In this document: one piece after another, positions 41,316-49,450 of the stretch
Layout: every line of letters starts with the position of its first letter
Numbering within the stretch: the stretch's first letter is position 1
Source: Candidatus Devosia phytovorans
Lineage (GTDB): Bacteria; Pseudomonadota; Alphaproteobacteria; Rhizobiales; Devosiaceae
Length of the DNA stretch: 64,000 nt
Direction of reading: 5' to 3'
Assembly (NCBI GenBank): GCA_029202405.1
Contig: CP119312.1
Location: forward strand, 315,001 to 379,000
Program-made: the position numbers and the translations under genes
The notes under the pieces: generated by a model
Database searches by the model: none
The model's input: the letters and a program-made list of their open reading frames with translations, nothing else
Told to the model about the DNA's origin: nothing

Positions 41316-42502
41316 TGGCTCGCGACACAATCGACCAATCCATTCCGCTGCCGCCCGATGCCGGCACGGCCGCGCCAACCCCGGCCACCGAACCCGTGGT
41401 CGAGCAGAAGCTCAACCCGCGCTATGCCGGCAGCGAAAGCTATCAGACCCTGGTCTGGCGGCGCATGCGTCGCTCCTTCATGGGCATGCTGGGCGTCACG
41501 CTGGTGTCGCTGATGCTGATCATCGCGGTCTTCGCCGACTTCTTCGCGCCGATCGATCCCAAGGCCGCCAATATCGGCTTTGCCCCGCCCGATACGCTGA
41601 GCTTCGTGCGGCAAGACGGCAGTTTTTCGCTGTTGCCGGTGGTCTATCCGCTGTCGGAAGGCGGCGAGCTCGATCCGATCACCTTCCAGCCCATCATCGG
41701 GCCGGACTATGAGAACCCGACCGAGTTCGGCTTTTTCGTTCAGGGATATTCCTATCAGATCCTCTGGTTCATTCCGGCCAATATCCACTTCTTCGGCGCC
41801 ACCGATCCGGCCAAGACGGTGCATCTCTTGGGCACCGACAAATTCGGGCGAGACATTCTCTCGCGCGGGATCGTTGGCTCACGCATCTCGCTGACAATCG
41901 CGCTGATCGTGACGTTGATCACGACGGTAGTCGGTACACTGGTGGGCATTACCTCGGGTTATCTCGGCGGACGCTTTGATAGCTGGACGCAGAAGTTCGT
42001 CGAATTTGTCCTCGCCTTCCCGCAATTACCGCTCTACCTGGCACTGACCTCGCTGATCCCGATCACGGCGCCATCCAATATCTTCATCGCCTTCGTCATT
42101 GGCGTCATGGCGGTGCTGGGCTGGGCGCAGTTGAGCCGCGAGGTTCGGTCCAAGACGCTGTCGCTGGCCCGCATCGACTATGTGCGTGCTGCAATTGCGG
42201 TGGGTTCGCCCGATAGCCGCATCATCACGCGGCATATCCTGCCCAATGTGATGAGCCATGTGATCGTGGCAGTGACCCTGTCGGTGCCCTCGGTCGTGCT
42301 GCTCGAAAGCTTCCTCGGTTTCCTTGGCTTTGCCGTCAAGCCGCCGCTGATCTCCTGGGGCCTGATGCTGCAGGACACCAGTTCCTTTTCGGTGATCGGC
42401 TCCTATCCGTGGATCTTGTCGCCCGTCATTTTCGTGCTGATCACCGTCTTCGCCTTCAATGCGCTGGGCGATGGGCTGCGCGATGCGATCGACCCCTATT
42501 GA
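41312..42502 (+). CDS. ABC permease, DppC/OppC type
   Basis: A 396-residue permease. A cytoplasmic N-terminal stretch of about 65 residues precedes the first membrane segment (SFMGMLGVTLVSLMLIIAVFADFF). A long periplasmic insert precedes the core domain, as is usual for DppC-type proteins. The EAA-type loop is YVRAAIAVGSPDSRIITRHILPNVM. The start ATG 41312 overlaps the stop of the first permease (ATGA). It is followed after 10 bases by the fused ATPase gene. Confidence 0.95.
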   Translation: MMARDTIDQSIPLPPDAGTAAPTPATEPVVEQKLNPRYAGSESYQTLVWRRMRRSFMGMLGVTLVSLMLIIAVFADFFAPIDPKAANIGFAPPDTLSFVRQDGSFSLLPVVYPLSEGGELDPITFQPIIGPDYENPTEFGFFVQGYSYQILWFIPANIHFFGATDPAKTVHLLGTDKFGRDILSRGIVGSRISLTIALIVTLITTVVGTLVGITSGYLGGRFDSWTQKFVEFVLAFPQLPLYLALTSLIPITAPSNIFIAFVIGVMAVLGWAQLSREVRSKTLSLARIDYVRAAIAVGSPDSRIITRHILPNVMSHVIVAVTLSVPSVVLLESFLGFLGFAVKPPLISWGLMLQDTSSFSVIGSYPWILSPVIFVLITVFAFNALGDGLRDAIDPY

Positions 42503-42512
42503 GGATCAGGCC

Positions 42513-44183
42513 ATGACCCAGACAACCAGCCAGCCTGTTTCCAATACCCGTCACGATCACGGCGCCCATGAGCGCGAGCTGATCCTCGATGCGCGCAATA
42601 TCGGTGTCGACTTCAAGGTCGAGGGCGGCACTGTACACGCCGTTGAAGACGTGTCGTTCCAGCTGCACAAGGGCGAGACCATTGCCCTTGTGGGCGAAAG
42701 CGGTTCGGGCAAGTCGGTGACCGCCCGTACCCTGATGAAGCTTCTGACCAAGCGCGCGACCATCCTGCCCAATGCCCGGATCACCATGTCCGGCAAGGAT
42801 GTGGTCGCGATGAGCGAAAAGCAGATGCAGAAGCTGCGTGGCAATGACATCGCCATGATCTTCCAGGAGCCGATGAGCTCGCTCAACCCGGTCTATACCG
42901 TTGGCCAGCAGATCTGCGAGATCATCCACCTGCACAACCGCGTCTCCCGCGCCGAGGCGATGAAGCGGGCCGAGGATCTGCTCACCGAAGTGCAGATCCC
43001 CGAGCCCAAGGCGCGGCTCAACAATTATCCGCACCAGCTTTCGGGCGGGCAGCGCCAGCGCGTGATGATCGCCATGGCGCTGGCCAACCGGCCGGATATC
43101 CTGATTGCCGACGAACCGACCACGGCGCTGGACGTGACGGTGCAGGCGCAGATCCTGCATCTGATCAACGACCTCAAGGTCAAGTATGGCATGGCGGTGA
43201 TCCTGATCACCCATGACCTGACCGTGGTTCGCCAGTTCAGCGACTATGTCTATGTGATGCAGAACGGCAAAGTGCAGGAGCACAATGCCACCGAGGCTTT
43301 GTTCGCCAATCCGACCCATGCCTATACGAAACACCTGCTGGCCTCCGAGCCCAAGGGCACGGCGCTGCCGCTGACCGAGGGCCAGCATGAGACGGTGCTC
43401 GAAGGCAAGGACGTCAAGGTCAGCTTCACGTTGAAGCGCGGTGGCTTCTTCAAGCCCGACTTCTTCGAACTCAAGGCGGTCGACAGTCTCGACATCAAGC
43501 TGATGCGCCACGAGACGCTGGGCATTGTGGGCGAGTCAGGCTCGGGCAAGACCACCTTTGGCCAGGCGCTGATCCGGCTGATCAACAACCAGGGCGGGGA
43601 AATCCTGTTTGACGGCGAGCGCATCGACCAGAAGGATCGCACGGCGATGCGGCCGCTGCGCAGCCGGATGCAGATCGTGTTCCAGGATCCCTTCGCCTCG
43701 CTTAATCCGCGTATGTCGATCCGCCAGATCATCGAGGAGGGCCTCGTCGTCAATGGCATCGGCGCCAATACCAATGAGCGTGTCGAGCGCGTGCGGCAGG
43801 CGCTGCGCGATGCGGGCATGCCCGATACCATCCTCAACCGCTTCCCGCATGAGTTTTCGGGCGGGCAGCGCCAGCGCATCGCCATCGCCCGGGCCATTGC
43901 GCTCGAGCCCGAGTTCATCCTGCTCGACGAGCCGACCTCGGCGCTCGACCTGTCGGTCCAGGCCCAGATCATCGACCTGCTGCGCAAGCTGCAGAACGAA
44001 AAGGGCCTCTCCTATCTCTTCATCAGCCACGACCTCAAGGTCGTGCGCGCCCTCTGTCACCGCGTCATGGTCATGCAGCATGGCAAGATCGTGGAGCAGG
44101 GGCCGGTGGCCGATGTCCTCACCAATCCCCAGACCGAATATACGGCCCGCCTGGTGCGCGCCGCATTCGAAATAGCCGCCTAA
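42513..44183 (+). CDS. Fused dual ABC ATPase, DppD-DppF type
   Basis: A 556-residue protein with two complete ATPase domains in one chain. The first has Walker A GESGSGKS, signature LSGGQRQRV and Walker B ILIADEPTTALD. The second has GESGSGKTT, FSGGQRQRI and ILLDEPTSALD. It energises the permease pair. ATG 42513 is preferred because a GAGGATCAGG ribosome site precedes it and the sequence resembles ATPase starts. The second operon at 53691-55756 instead has two separate ATPase genes, so the two importers are not recent copies. Confidence 0.95.
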   Translation: MTQTTSQPVSNTRHDHGAHERELILDARNIGVDFKVEGGTVHAVEDVSFQLHKGETIALVGESGSGKSVTARTLMKLLTKRATILPNARITMSGKDVVAMSEKQMQKLRGNDIAMIFQEPMSSLNPVYTVGQQICEIIHLHNRVSRAEAMKRAEDLLTEVQIPEPKARLNNYPHQLSGGQRQRVMIAMALANRPDILIADEPTTALDVTVQAQILHLINDLKVKYGMAVILITHDLTVVRQFSDYVYVMQNGKVQEHNATEALFANPTHAYTKHLLASEPKGTALPLTEGQHETVLEGKDVKVSFTLKRGGFFKPDFFELKAVDSLDIKLMRHETLGIVGESGSGKTTFGQALIRLINNQGGEILFDGERIDQKDRTAMRPLRSRMQIVFQDPFASLNPRMSIRQIIEEGLVVNGIGANTNERVERVRQALRDAGMPDTILNRFPHEFSGGQRQRIAIARAIALEPEFILLDEPTSALDLSVQAQIIDLLRKLQNEKGLSYLFISHDLKVVRALCHRVMVMQHGKIVEQGPVADVLTNPQTEYTARLVRAAFEIAA

Positions 44184-44196
44184 TCGGAGCATCCCA

Positions 44197-45564
44197 ATGG
44201 CAAATCCAAAGATCACCTTCATCGGCGCCGGTTCGGCCGTGTTCATGAAGAACATCGTCGGCGACATCCTGCAGCGCCCAGCCCTGACCGGCGCCACCAT
44301 TCGCTTGATGGACATCAACCCGACGCGCCTCGAAGAGAGCGAGATCATTGCCAAGAAGCTGATCGCGACGCTGGGCGTCTCGGCGACTGTCGAGACCTAT
44401 TCCAACCAGCGCCAGGCGCTGGATGGCACCAATTTCGTCGTCGTCTGCTTCCAGATCGGTGGCTATGAGCCGTCGACCGTGATCGATTTCGACGTGCCCA
44501 AGAAGTACAATCTGCGCCAGACCATCGCCGATACGCTGGGCGTGGGCGGCATCATGCGCGGCCTGCGCACCGTGCCGCATCTGTGGAGCATCTGCGAGGA
44601 CATGCTGCAGGTCGCGCCCGATGCGATCATGCTGCAATATGTGAACCCGATGGCCATCAACACCTGGGCGATCTCGGAAAAGTATCCGACGATCAAGCAG
44701 GTCGGCCTCTGCCACTCGGTGCAGGGCACGGCCATGGAACTGGCCCATGATCTCGAGATTCCCTACGAGGAAATCCGCTACAAGTCGGCCGGCATCAACC
44801 ACATGGCCTTCTATCTCAAGTTCGAACATCGCCAGGCCGACGGGTCCTATAAGGATCTCTACCCGGCGCTGTTCAAGGCCTATGCCGAAGGCCGTGCGCC
44901 CAAGCCGACCTGGAATCCGCGCTGCCCCAACAAGGTGCGCTACGAGATGATGACGCGGCTGGGCTATTTCGTCACCGAAAGCTCGGAGCACTTCGCCGAA
45001 TACACGCCCTATTTCATCAAGGAAGGGCGCGAGGACATCATCGAGAAGTTCGGGATCCCTCTGGACGAGTACCCGAAACGCTGTGTCGAGCAGATCGCCA
45101 AGTGGAAGAAGACCTCCGAGGACTACAAGTCGGCTGACCGCATCGAGGTCAAGCAGTCCAAGGAATATGCCTCATCCATCGTCAACTCGGTGTGGACCGG
45201 CGAACCTTCGGTGATCTATGGCAACCTGCGCAACAATGGCGTCATCACCAACCTGCCCAACAATGCCGCCGTCGAAGTGGCGTGCCTGGTCGATGACAAT
45301 GGGCTGCAGCCGACTTTTGTCGGCGACCTGCCGCCGCAGCTGACGGCGCTGATCCGCACCAATATCAATGTGCAGGAACTGACCGTTGCGGCGCTGATGA
45401 CCGAAAATCGCGAGCATATCTACCATGCCGCGATGATGGACCCCCATACGGCCGCCGAACTTGATCTGGAGCAGATCTGGAACCTCGTCGACGATCTCAC
45501 CGAAGCCCATGGCAGCATGCTGCCGGAATGGGCTCGCGGCTCCCGGAAGCAGCGCGTGGCGTAA
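44197..45564 (+). CDS. melA: GH4 alpha-galactosidase (MelA-like)
   Basis: A 455-residue family 4 glycosidase that uses NAD and a divalent metal for redox-assisted elimination. The dinucleotide-binding N-terminus is KITFIGAGSAVFMKNIVGDIL. Asn150 lies in YVNPMAINTW. The metal ligands are Cys172 (GLCHSVQGT) and His202 (GINHMAFYL). These motifs fit alpha-galactosidases of the MelA group and not the phospho-glucosidase branch. It is the last gene of the importer operon, 13 bases after the ATPase gene. It should hydrolyse melibiose or raffinose-type sugars in the cytoplasm. Confidence 0.93.
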   Translation: MANPKITFIGAGSAVFMKNIVGDILQRPALTGATIRLMDINPTRLEESEIIAKKLIATLGVSATVETYSNQRQALDGTNFVVVCFQIGGYEPSTVIDFDVPKKYNLRQTIADTLGVGGIMRGLRTVPHLWSICEDMLQVAPDAIMLQYVNPMAINTWAISEKYPTIKQVGLCHSVQGTAMELAHDLEIPYEEIRYKSAGINHMAFYLKFEHRQADGSYKDLYPALFKAYAEGRAPKPTWNPRCPNKVRYEMMTRLGYFVTESSEHFAEYTPYFIKEGREDIIEKFGIPLDEYPKRCVEQIAKWKKTSEDYKSADRIEVKQSKEYASSIVNSVWTGEPSVIYGNLRNNGVITNLPNNAAVEVACLVDDNGLQPTFVGDLPPQLTALIRTNINVQELTVAALMTENREHIYHAAMMDPHTAAELDLEQIWNLVDDLTEAHGSMLPEWARGSRKQRVA

Positions 45565-45601
45565 GTTTCGCGGCGCAACAGTCCTCCCACTGCTTCCATA
45601 G

Positions 45602-45630
45602 AACGGCCCGGCACTCCCTGCCGGGCCGTT
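45602..45630. terminator. Bidirectional terminator between GH4 gene and AraC gene
   Basis: An 11-bp stem (AACGGCCCGGC and complement) with a seven-base loop and TTTGGTTTT downstream on the plus strand. It lies between convergent genes and probably ends both messages. Confidence 0.75.
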
Positions 45631-45635
45631 TGGTT

Positions 45636-46544
45636 TTAGCCGCTGACGGCGCGGCGGCCGGCGGCGCGAAATTCGAGCGGGGCACTACCCTTGCGACGTC
45701 GCAGCACCTTGGCGAGGTAGTTGCCGTCGGCAAAGCCGGTCGCAGCGGCGATTTCCGAGACAGTCATCTCTGTCGCCAACAGCAGGCGCTCGACGCGTTC
45801 GAGGCGCTTGTTCAGCACAAGGTCGGAGGGTGCCATGCCGAGCGCGGCACTGAAGCTGCGCACGAAATGGCCACGGCTCATTTCGGCAACGCCGGCCAGC
45901 CGGTCGACGGGCAGGGGCGCGGCGATATTGGCTTCCACATATGCCAGTGCGCGGGCAATGCCGGCGGGTAACGGCTGCTCGGGGGCGGCGCGATCGCCAA
46001 AGACGGCATCATGCAGGCTGGTCATCGCGGAATAGGCGGCATTGGATGCCAGGCCGGGCGTGGCGTCCTGCATCTGCAGCATGGTGAGGCAGGCGGCGGC
46101 GAGGCGGTCGATCTGTGCCGGCGTCGGCTCCAGCACCGGGCCGGCGCTATCGAGGATTTCGCGGGCGAGGCGTAGTGCCTCGCGGCCATTGAGCAACAGC
46201 CAGAAATATTCCCACTCGCCGCCGCGGTCGAGCCAGTAGCGATGGGCATGGGGCATGGTGACCAGCATGGTGCGGCCGGGGGTCAGGCGGTGGCGGGTGC
46301 CGGCATAGTCGAGCCGGCCTTCGCCGAGCGTCGTGTGCTGGATGACGAGAAAGGGCGATGAGCCGCGCTGCATGCCGTCCCAGGAATAGACCTCGTTGCG
46401 GCGCTGCTCATAGCCGGCGCTGATGCCCATGCAATGGAGCGGCGCGGCGCTGCGCGGCAGGGTGAGGCTGCGAATGTCATGGCCGTGTTGGAGGAGCTCG
46501 GAAAGCACAAAATTACCCGCGATGGCACAAGTCTTCTCTACCAC
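45636..46544 (-). CDS. AraC-family regulator (arabinose/raffinose-type sensor)
   Basis: A 302-residue AraC regulator. The N-terminal sugar-binding cupin region reads HTTLGEGRLDYAGTRHRLTPGRTMLVTMPHAHRYWL, then GEWEYFWLLLNGREALRL. The C-terminal double helix-turn-helix contains LPVDRLAGVAEMSRGHFVRSFSAALGMAPSDLVLNKRLERV and MTVSEIAAATGFADGNYLAKVLRRRKG. It is divergent from the second GH4 gene with 68 bases between start codons, so it probably controls it. It is not closely related to the MelR-like regulator at 37009. Confidence 0.92.
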   Translation of the reverse strand: MVEKTCAIAGNFVLSELLQHGHDIRSLTLPRSAAPLHCMGISAGYEQRRNEVYSWDGMQRGSSPFLVIQHTTLGEGRLDYAGTRHRLTPGRTMLVTMPHAHRYWLDRGGEWEYFWLLLNGREALRLAREILDSAGPVLEPTPAQIDRLAAACLTMLQMQDATPGLASNAAYSAMTSLHDAVFGDRAAPEQPLPAGIARALAYVEANIAAPLPVDRLAGVAEMSRGHFVRSFSAALGMAPSDLVLNKRLERVERLLLATEMTVSEIAAATGFADGNYLAKVLRRRKGSAPLEFRAAGRRAVSG

Positions 46545-46612
46545 TCATGGGCCCGTCAACGCTAGCAATGTGTCAACGAATTCGCCTCGTCGGTGAATCC
46601 TGGAGGAACCCC

Positions 46613-48067
46613 ATGTCATTCAAAGTTACGGTCATCGGCGCCGGTTCGATCGGCTTCACCAAGACCCTGATTTCGGACCTGCTCAAGGTGCCGGAATTCG
46701 TCGATTGCGAATTCGCGCTGACCGATCTCAACCCGCATAATCTTGATATGGTGAAGCAGGTTATCGAGACAATTGTCTCGGTCAACAAGCTGCCGGCCAA
46801 GGTTACGGCGACCACCAACCGCCGCGAAGCCATCACCGGCGCGCGCTATGTCATGTCTTGCGTCCGCGTCGGCGGGCTCGAAGCCTTTTCGACCGATATT
46901 GCCATTCCGCTCAAATATGGCGTCGACCAGTGCGTCGGCGACACGATCTGCGCCGGCGGCATTCTCTATGGCCAGCGCAACATCCCGGTCATTCTCGATT
47001 TCTGCAAGGATATCAGGGAAGTGGCCGAGCCCGGCGCGCTGTTCCTCAACTATGCCAACCCGATGGCGATGAACACCTGGGCGGCCGATCTCTATGGCGG
47101 CGTCGATGTCGTCGGCCTCTGCCATGGCGTGCAGCACGGCGCGCATCAGATCGCCAATGTGCTGGGCGTGCGCGATGACGAGTTGGACTATGTCTGCTCG
47201 GGCATCAACCACCAGACCTGGTATATCGACATCCGCGCCAAGGGCCGGAAGATCGAGGCGGACGAGTTGCTTGCGGGCTTCGAAAAGCATCCGGTCTATT
47301 CCAAGCAGGAAAAGGTCCGCATCGACGTCCTCAAGCGCTTCGGGGTCTATTCCACCGAGTCCAACGGGCATCTGAGCGAATACCTGCCCTGGTATCGCAA
47401 GCGTCCCGAGGAGATCGGCCGCTGGATCGACATGAGCGACTGGATCCATGGCGAAACCGGTGGCTACCTCCGCTATTCGACCGAGCGCCGCAACTGGTTC
47501 GAGACCGACTTCCCGATGTTCAAGGAACAGGCTGCCAAGCCGCTCAGCGAACACAAGCGGACCAGCGAACACGCCAGCTATATCATCGAGGCAAAAGAAA
47601 CCGGCCGGGTCTATCGCGGCCATTTCAACCGCCGCAACAATGGCATCATCACCAACCTTCCGGATGACGCGATCATCGAAAGCCCCGGCTATGTCGATCG
47701 CTTCGGCATCAACATGATCGAAGGCATCACCCTGCCGACGGCTTGCGCCGCGACCTGCTCGGTGTCGGTGTCGGTACAGCGCCTGTCGGTCGAGGCGGCG
47801 ATGACTGGCAATATCGATACGCTGAAACTGGCCGTGCTGCATGACCCGCTGGTCGGCGCCATCTGCACGCCGGACGAGGTCTGGGCCATGGTCGACGAGA
47901 TGGTCGTTGCCCAGGCGCAGTGGCTGCCGCAGTATGCCGACGCCGTGCCGGCAGCGCGTGAGCGCGTGGCCAAGTCGACGGTCAAGACGCGCGACTGGCA
48001 GGGTGCCGCGCGCAAGCAGGTGCGCTCGGTCGAAGAACTGCGCGAAGTTGTCGGTGGCCACCACTGA
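46613..48067 (+). CDS. Second GH4 family alpha-galactosidase-like glycosidase
   Basis: A 484-residue family 4 glycosidase, paralogous to but clearly different from the one at 44197. The cofactor-binding start is FKVTVIGAGSIGFTKTLISDLL. Asn149 lies in YANPMAMNTW. The metal ligands are Cys170 (GLCHGVQHG) and His200 (GINHQTWYI). The HGVQHG sequence differs from the HSVQGT of the first enzyme, so substrate preference may differ. ATG 46613 follows a TGGAGGA ribosome site. A strong terminator follows, so it is probably transcribed alone under the divergent AraC regulator. Confidence 0.92.
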   Translation: MSFKVTVIGAGSIGFTKTLISDLLKVPEFVDCEFALTDLNPHNLDMVKQVIETIVSVNKLPAKVTATTNRREAITGARYVMSCVRVGGLEAFSTDIAIPLKYGVDQCVGDTICAGGILYGQRNIPVILDFCKDIREVAEPGALFLNYANPMAMNTWAADLYGGVDVVGLCHGVQHGAHQIANVLGVRDDELDYVCSGINHQTWYIDIRAKGRKIEADELLAGFEKHPVYSKQEKVRIDVLKRFGVYSTESNGHLSEYLPWYRKRPEEIGRWIDMSDWIHGETGGYLRYSTERRNWFETDFPMFKEQAAKPLSEHKRTSEHASYIIEAKETGRVYRGHFNRRNNGIITNLPDDAIIESPGYVDRFGINMIEGITLPTACAATCSVSVSVQRLSVEAAMTGNIDTLKLAVLHDPLVGAICTPDEVWAMVDEMVVAQAQWLPQYADAVPAARERVAKSTVKTRDWQGAARKQVRSVEELREVVGGHH

Positions 48068-48095
48068 CGTAAATATCAATGTCCTCCCGGACGTT

Positions 48096-48121
48096 GGGCG
48101 CCCCTTGCGGGCGCCCTTTTT
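48096..48121 (+). terminator. Terminator of the second GH4 gene
   Basis: Stem GGGCGCC with GGCGCCC around a short loop, followed by a run of five T, 29 bases after the stop codon. Confidence 0.85.
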
Positions 48122-48159
48122 GTTGATGGCGCGACGCTGGCTCTTGCCCTGCTCAAAAA

Positions 48160-48174
48160 ACGCAAATATTGCGT
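48160..48174. promoter_or_regulatory. Candidate operator in front of the LacI gene
   Basis: ACGCAA-ATA-TTGCGT is a perfect 6-bp inverted repeat 22 bases before the GTG start of the LacI-family gene. The same TTGCG/CGCAA half-site recurs in the promoter region of the downstream importer operon, so it is a good candidate for autoregulation. Confidence 0.5.
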
Positions 48175-48196
48175 AGGCGTATGGGCGGAGGTTGTC

Positions 48197-49198
48197 GTGG
48201 TTCAGAAGCGGGCAAACCAGGCGGATATTGCGGAGCGATTGGGCGTTTCGGTGAGCACGGTTTCGCGTGCGCTGGCCAATGAAATTGGCATCAGCGACGC
48301 CGTGCGGGCGGATGTGCAGCGGGTGGCACGGAGCCTGGGTTATAAATCCAAGCGTAGCCTGTCGGCGGTGGTGGGGGACAAGAAAGCCGTAGCGCTGGTG
48401 CCGCTGGGCAGTGCGACCAGTGGCTTGGCGGGGTTCTATTTCGGCATTGTCGAGGGGATGCGCGAGCAGGCGGCGAGCATGGGCATGGCGCTCGATGTGC
48501 GGCTGGTCAATGAATCCGTGGTGACGCTGGACCTGGTGAAAAAGCAGGTGGCGCAGGGCAATGCGGGTGGCGTGTTGCTGGCGGGGATCGATGCCTGGGA
48601 CGAGCTGGCGGAATGGTCGGACGCGGCGGAGGTGCCAGTGGTACTGGTCAATGGCAGTGACCCGCAGATGCGGCTGAGTTCGGTGTCGCCGGCCAATTTC
48701 TACGGCGCCTATATGGCGACGGAGCGGCTGCTAAAGGCCGGTCATCGCAGGATTTTGCACTTCACCCACCACTACAGGCCGACCATAAGGCAGAGGCAAC
48801 GGGGCTTTGAGCAGGCGATTGCCAGGACGCCGGGCGCTGTGGGGGTGATCGTCAATGACGATGATCGCAAGACCATGGAATTGCTGGCAGATATTCTTGC
48901 TGGCAAGCATGACGTGACGGCGGCTTTCATCTGGAACGACATTGCCGCGGTGGAAATGCTGGATGGGCTTTATGGACCGGAAAGCCCCTTGAAGCCTGGC
49001 TTTTCCATCGTGGGCTTCGACGATCTGCCACTGGCTGGCATGGCGACGCCGCGGCTCAGCACGATGCGGGTGGATCGCGAGGCGATCGGACGCGGTGCGG
49101 TGCGACTGCTCAGTGAGCATATGGACGGCGAGCGCGCGATTCAGCAGCTGGAGATCGGCGTCAGCATGGTCGAGGGCGAGACCGTTTTTAGCGTCTGA
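48197..49198 (+). CDS. LacI-family transcriptional regulator
   Basis: A 333-residue LacI/GalR-type regulator. The N-terminal headpiece (NQADIAERLGVSVSTVSRALANEIGISDAVRADVQRVARSLGY) is followed by a periplasmic-binding-protein-like effector domain with KAVALVPLGSA, AGFYFGIVEGM and FSIVGFDDLPLAGMATPRLSTMRVD. The start is GTG 48197 with a GGAGG ribosome site. It lies 252 bases ahead of the second SBP_bac_5 importer on the same strand. It should repress that operon until its sugar effector is bound. Confidence 0.95.
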   Translation: MVQKRANQADIAERLGVSVSTVSRALANEIGISDAVRADVQRVARSLGYKSKRSLSAVVGDKKAVALVPLGSATSGLAGFYFGIVEGMREQAASMGMALDVRLVNESVVTLDLVKKQVAQGNAGGVLLAGIDAWDELAEWSDAAEVPVVLVNGSDPQMRLSSVSPANFYGAYMATERLLKAGHRRILHFTHHYRPTIRQRQRGFEQAIARTPGAVGVIVNDDDRKTMELLADILAGKHDVTAAFIWNDIAAVEMLDGLYGPESPLKPGFSIVGFDDLPLAGMATPRLSTMRVDREAIGRGAVRLLSEHMDGERAIQQLEIGVSMVEGETVFSV

Positions 49199-49308
49199 TC
49201 CGGTCGCACTTTCCCTGAAATTGTTAGCAGACTGTTAGCATCGAGCGTCTCCGAACGCGTGTTTTCGCTGTTCTATGTCATTGGCTTAAAACCGCTTTCT
49301 GAATGAAT

Positions 49309-49353
49309 TTGCGTAACTTGCGCGATTTGCGCAAAATACTTGCGACTACGCAA
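49309..49353. promoter_or_regulatory. Array of TTGCG half-sites ahead of the second importer operon
   Basis: TTGCG occurs at 49309, 49318 and 49327 with exact 9-base spacing and again at 49340. CGCAA follows at 49330 and 49349, giving the perfect palindrome TTTGCGCAAA (49326-49335) and TTGCG-N4-CGCAA (49340-49353). The half-sites match those in front of the LacI gene. Confidence 0.5.
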
Positions 49354-49450
49354 AATCTGACCTACCTTGCATTTGCGCCTCAAGGCGCTGGGGCCGCAAC
49401 GATGGCCGGGAGTGATGACCGGGGACTTGCCCCGACGGAGGGAGGACGGA

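Noticed and set aside
46616..48079. Open frame of 487 codons opposite the second GH4 gene
   Set aside because: Antisense of an enzyme with complete catalytic motifs.
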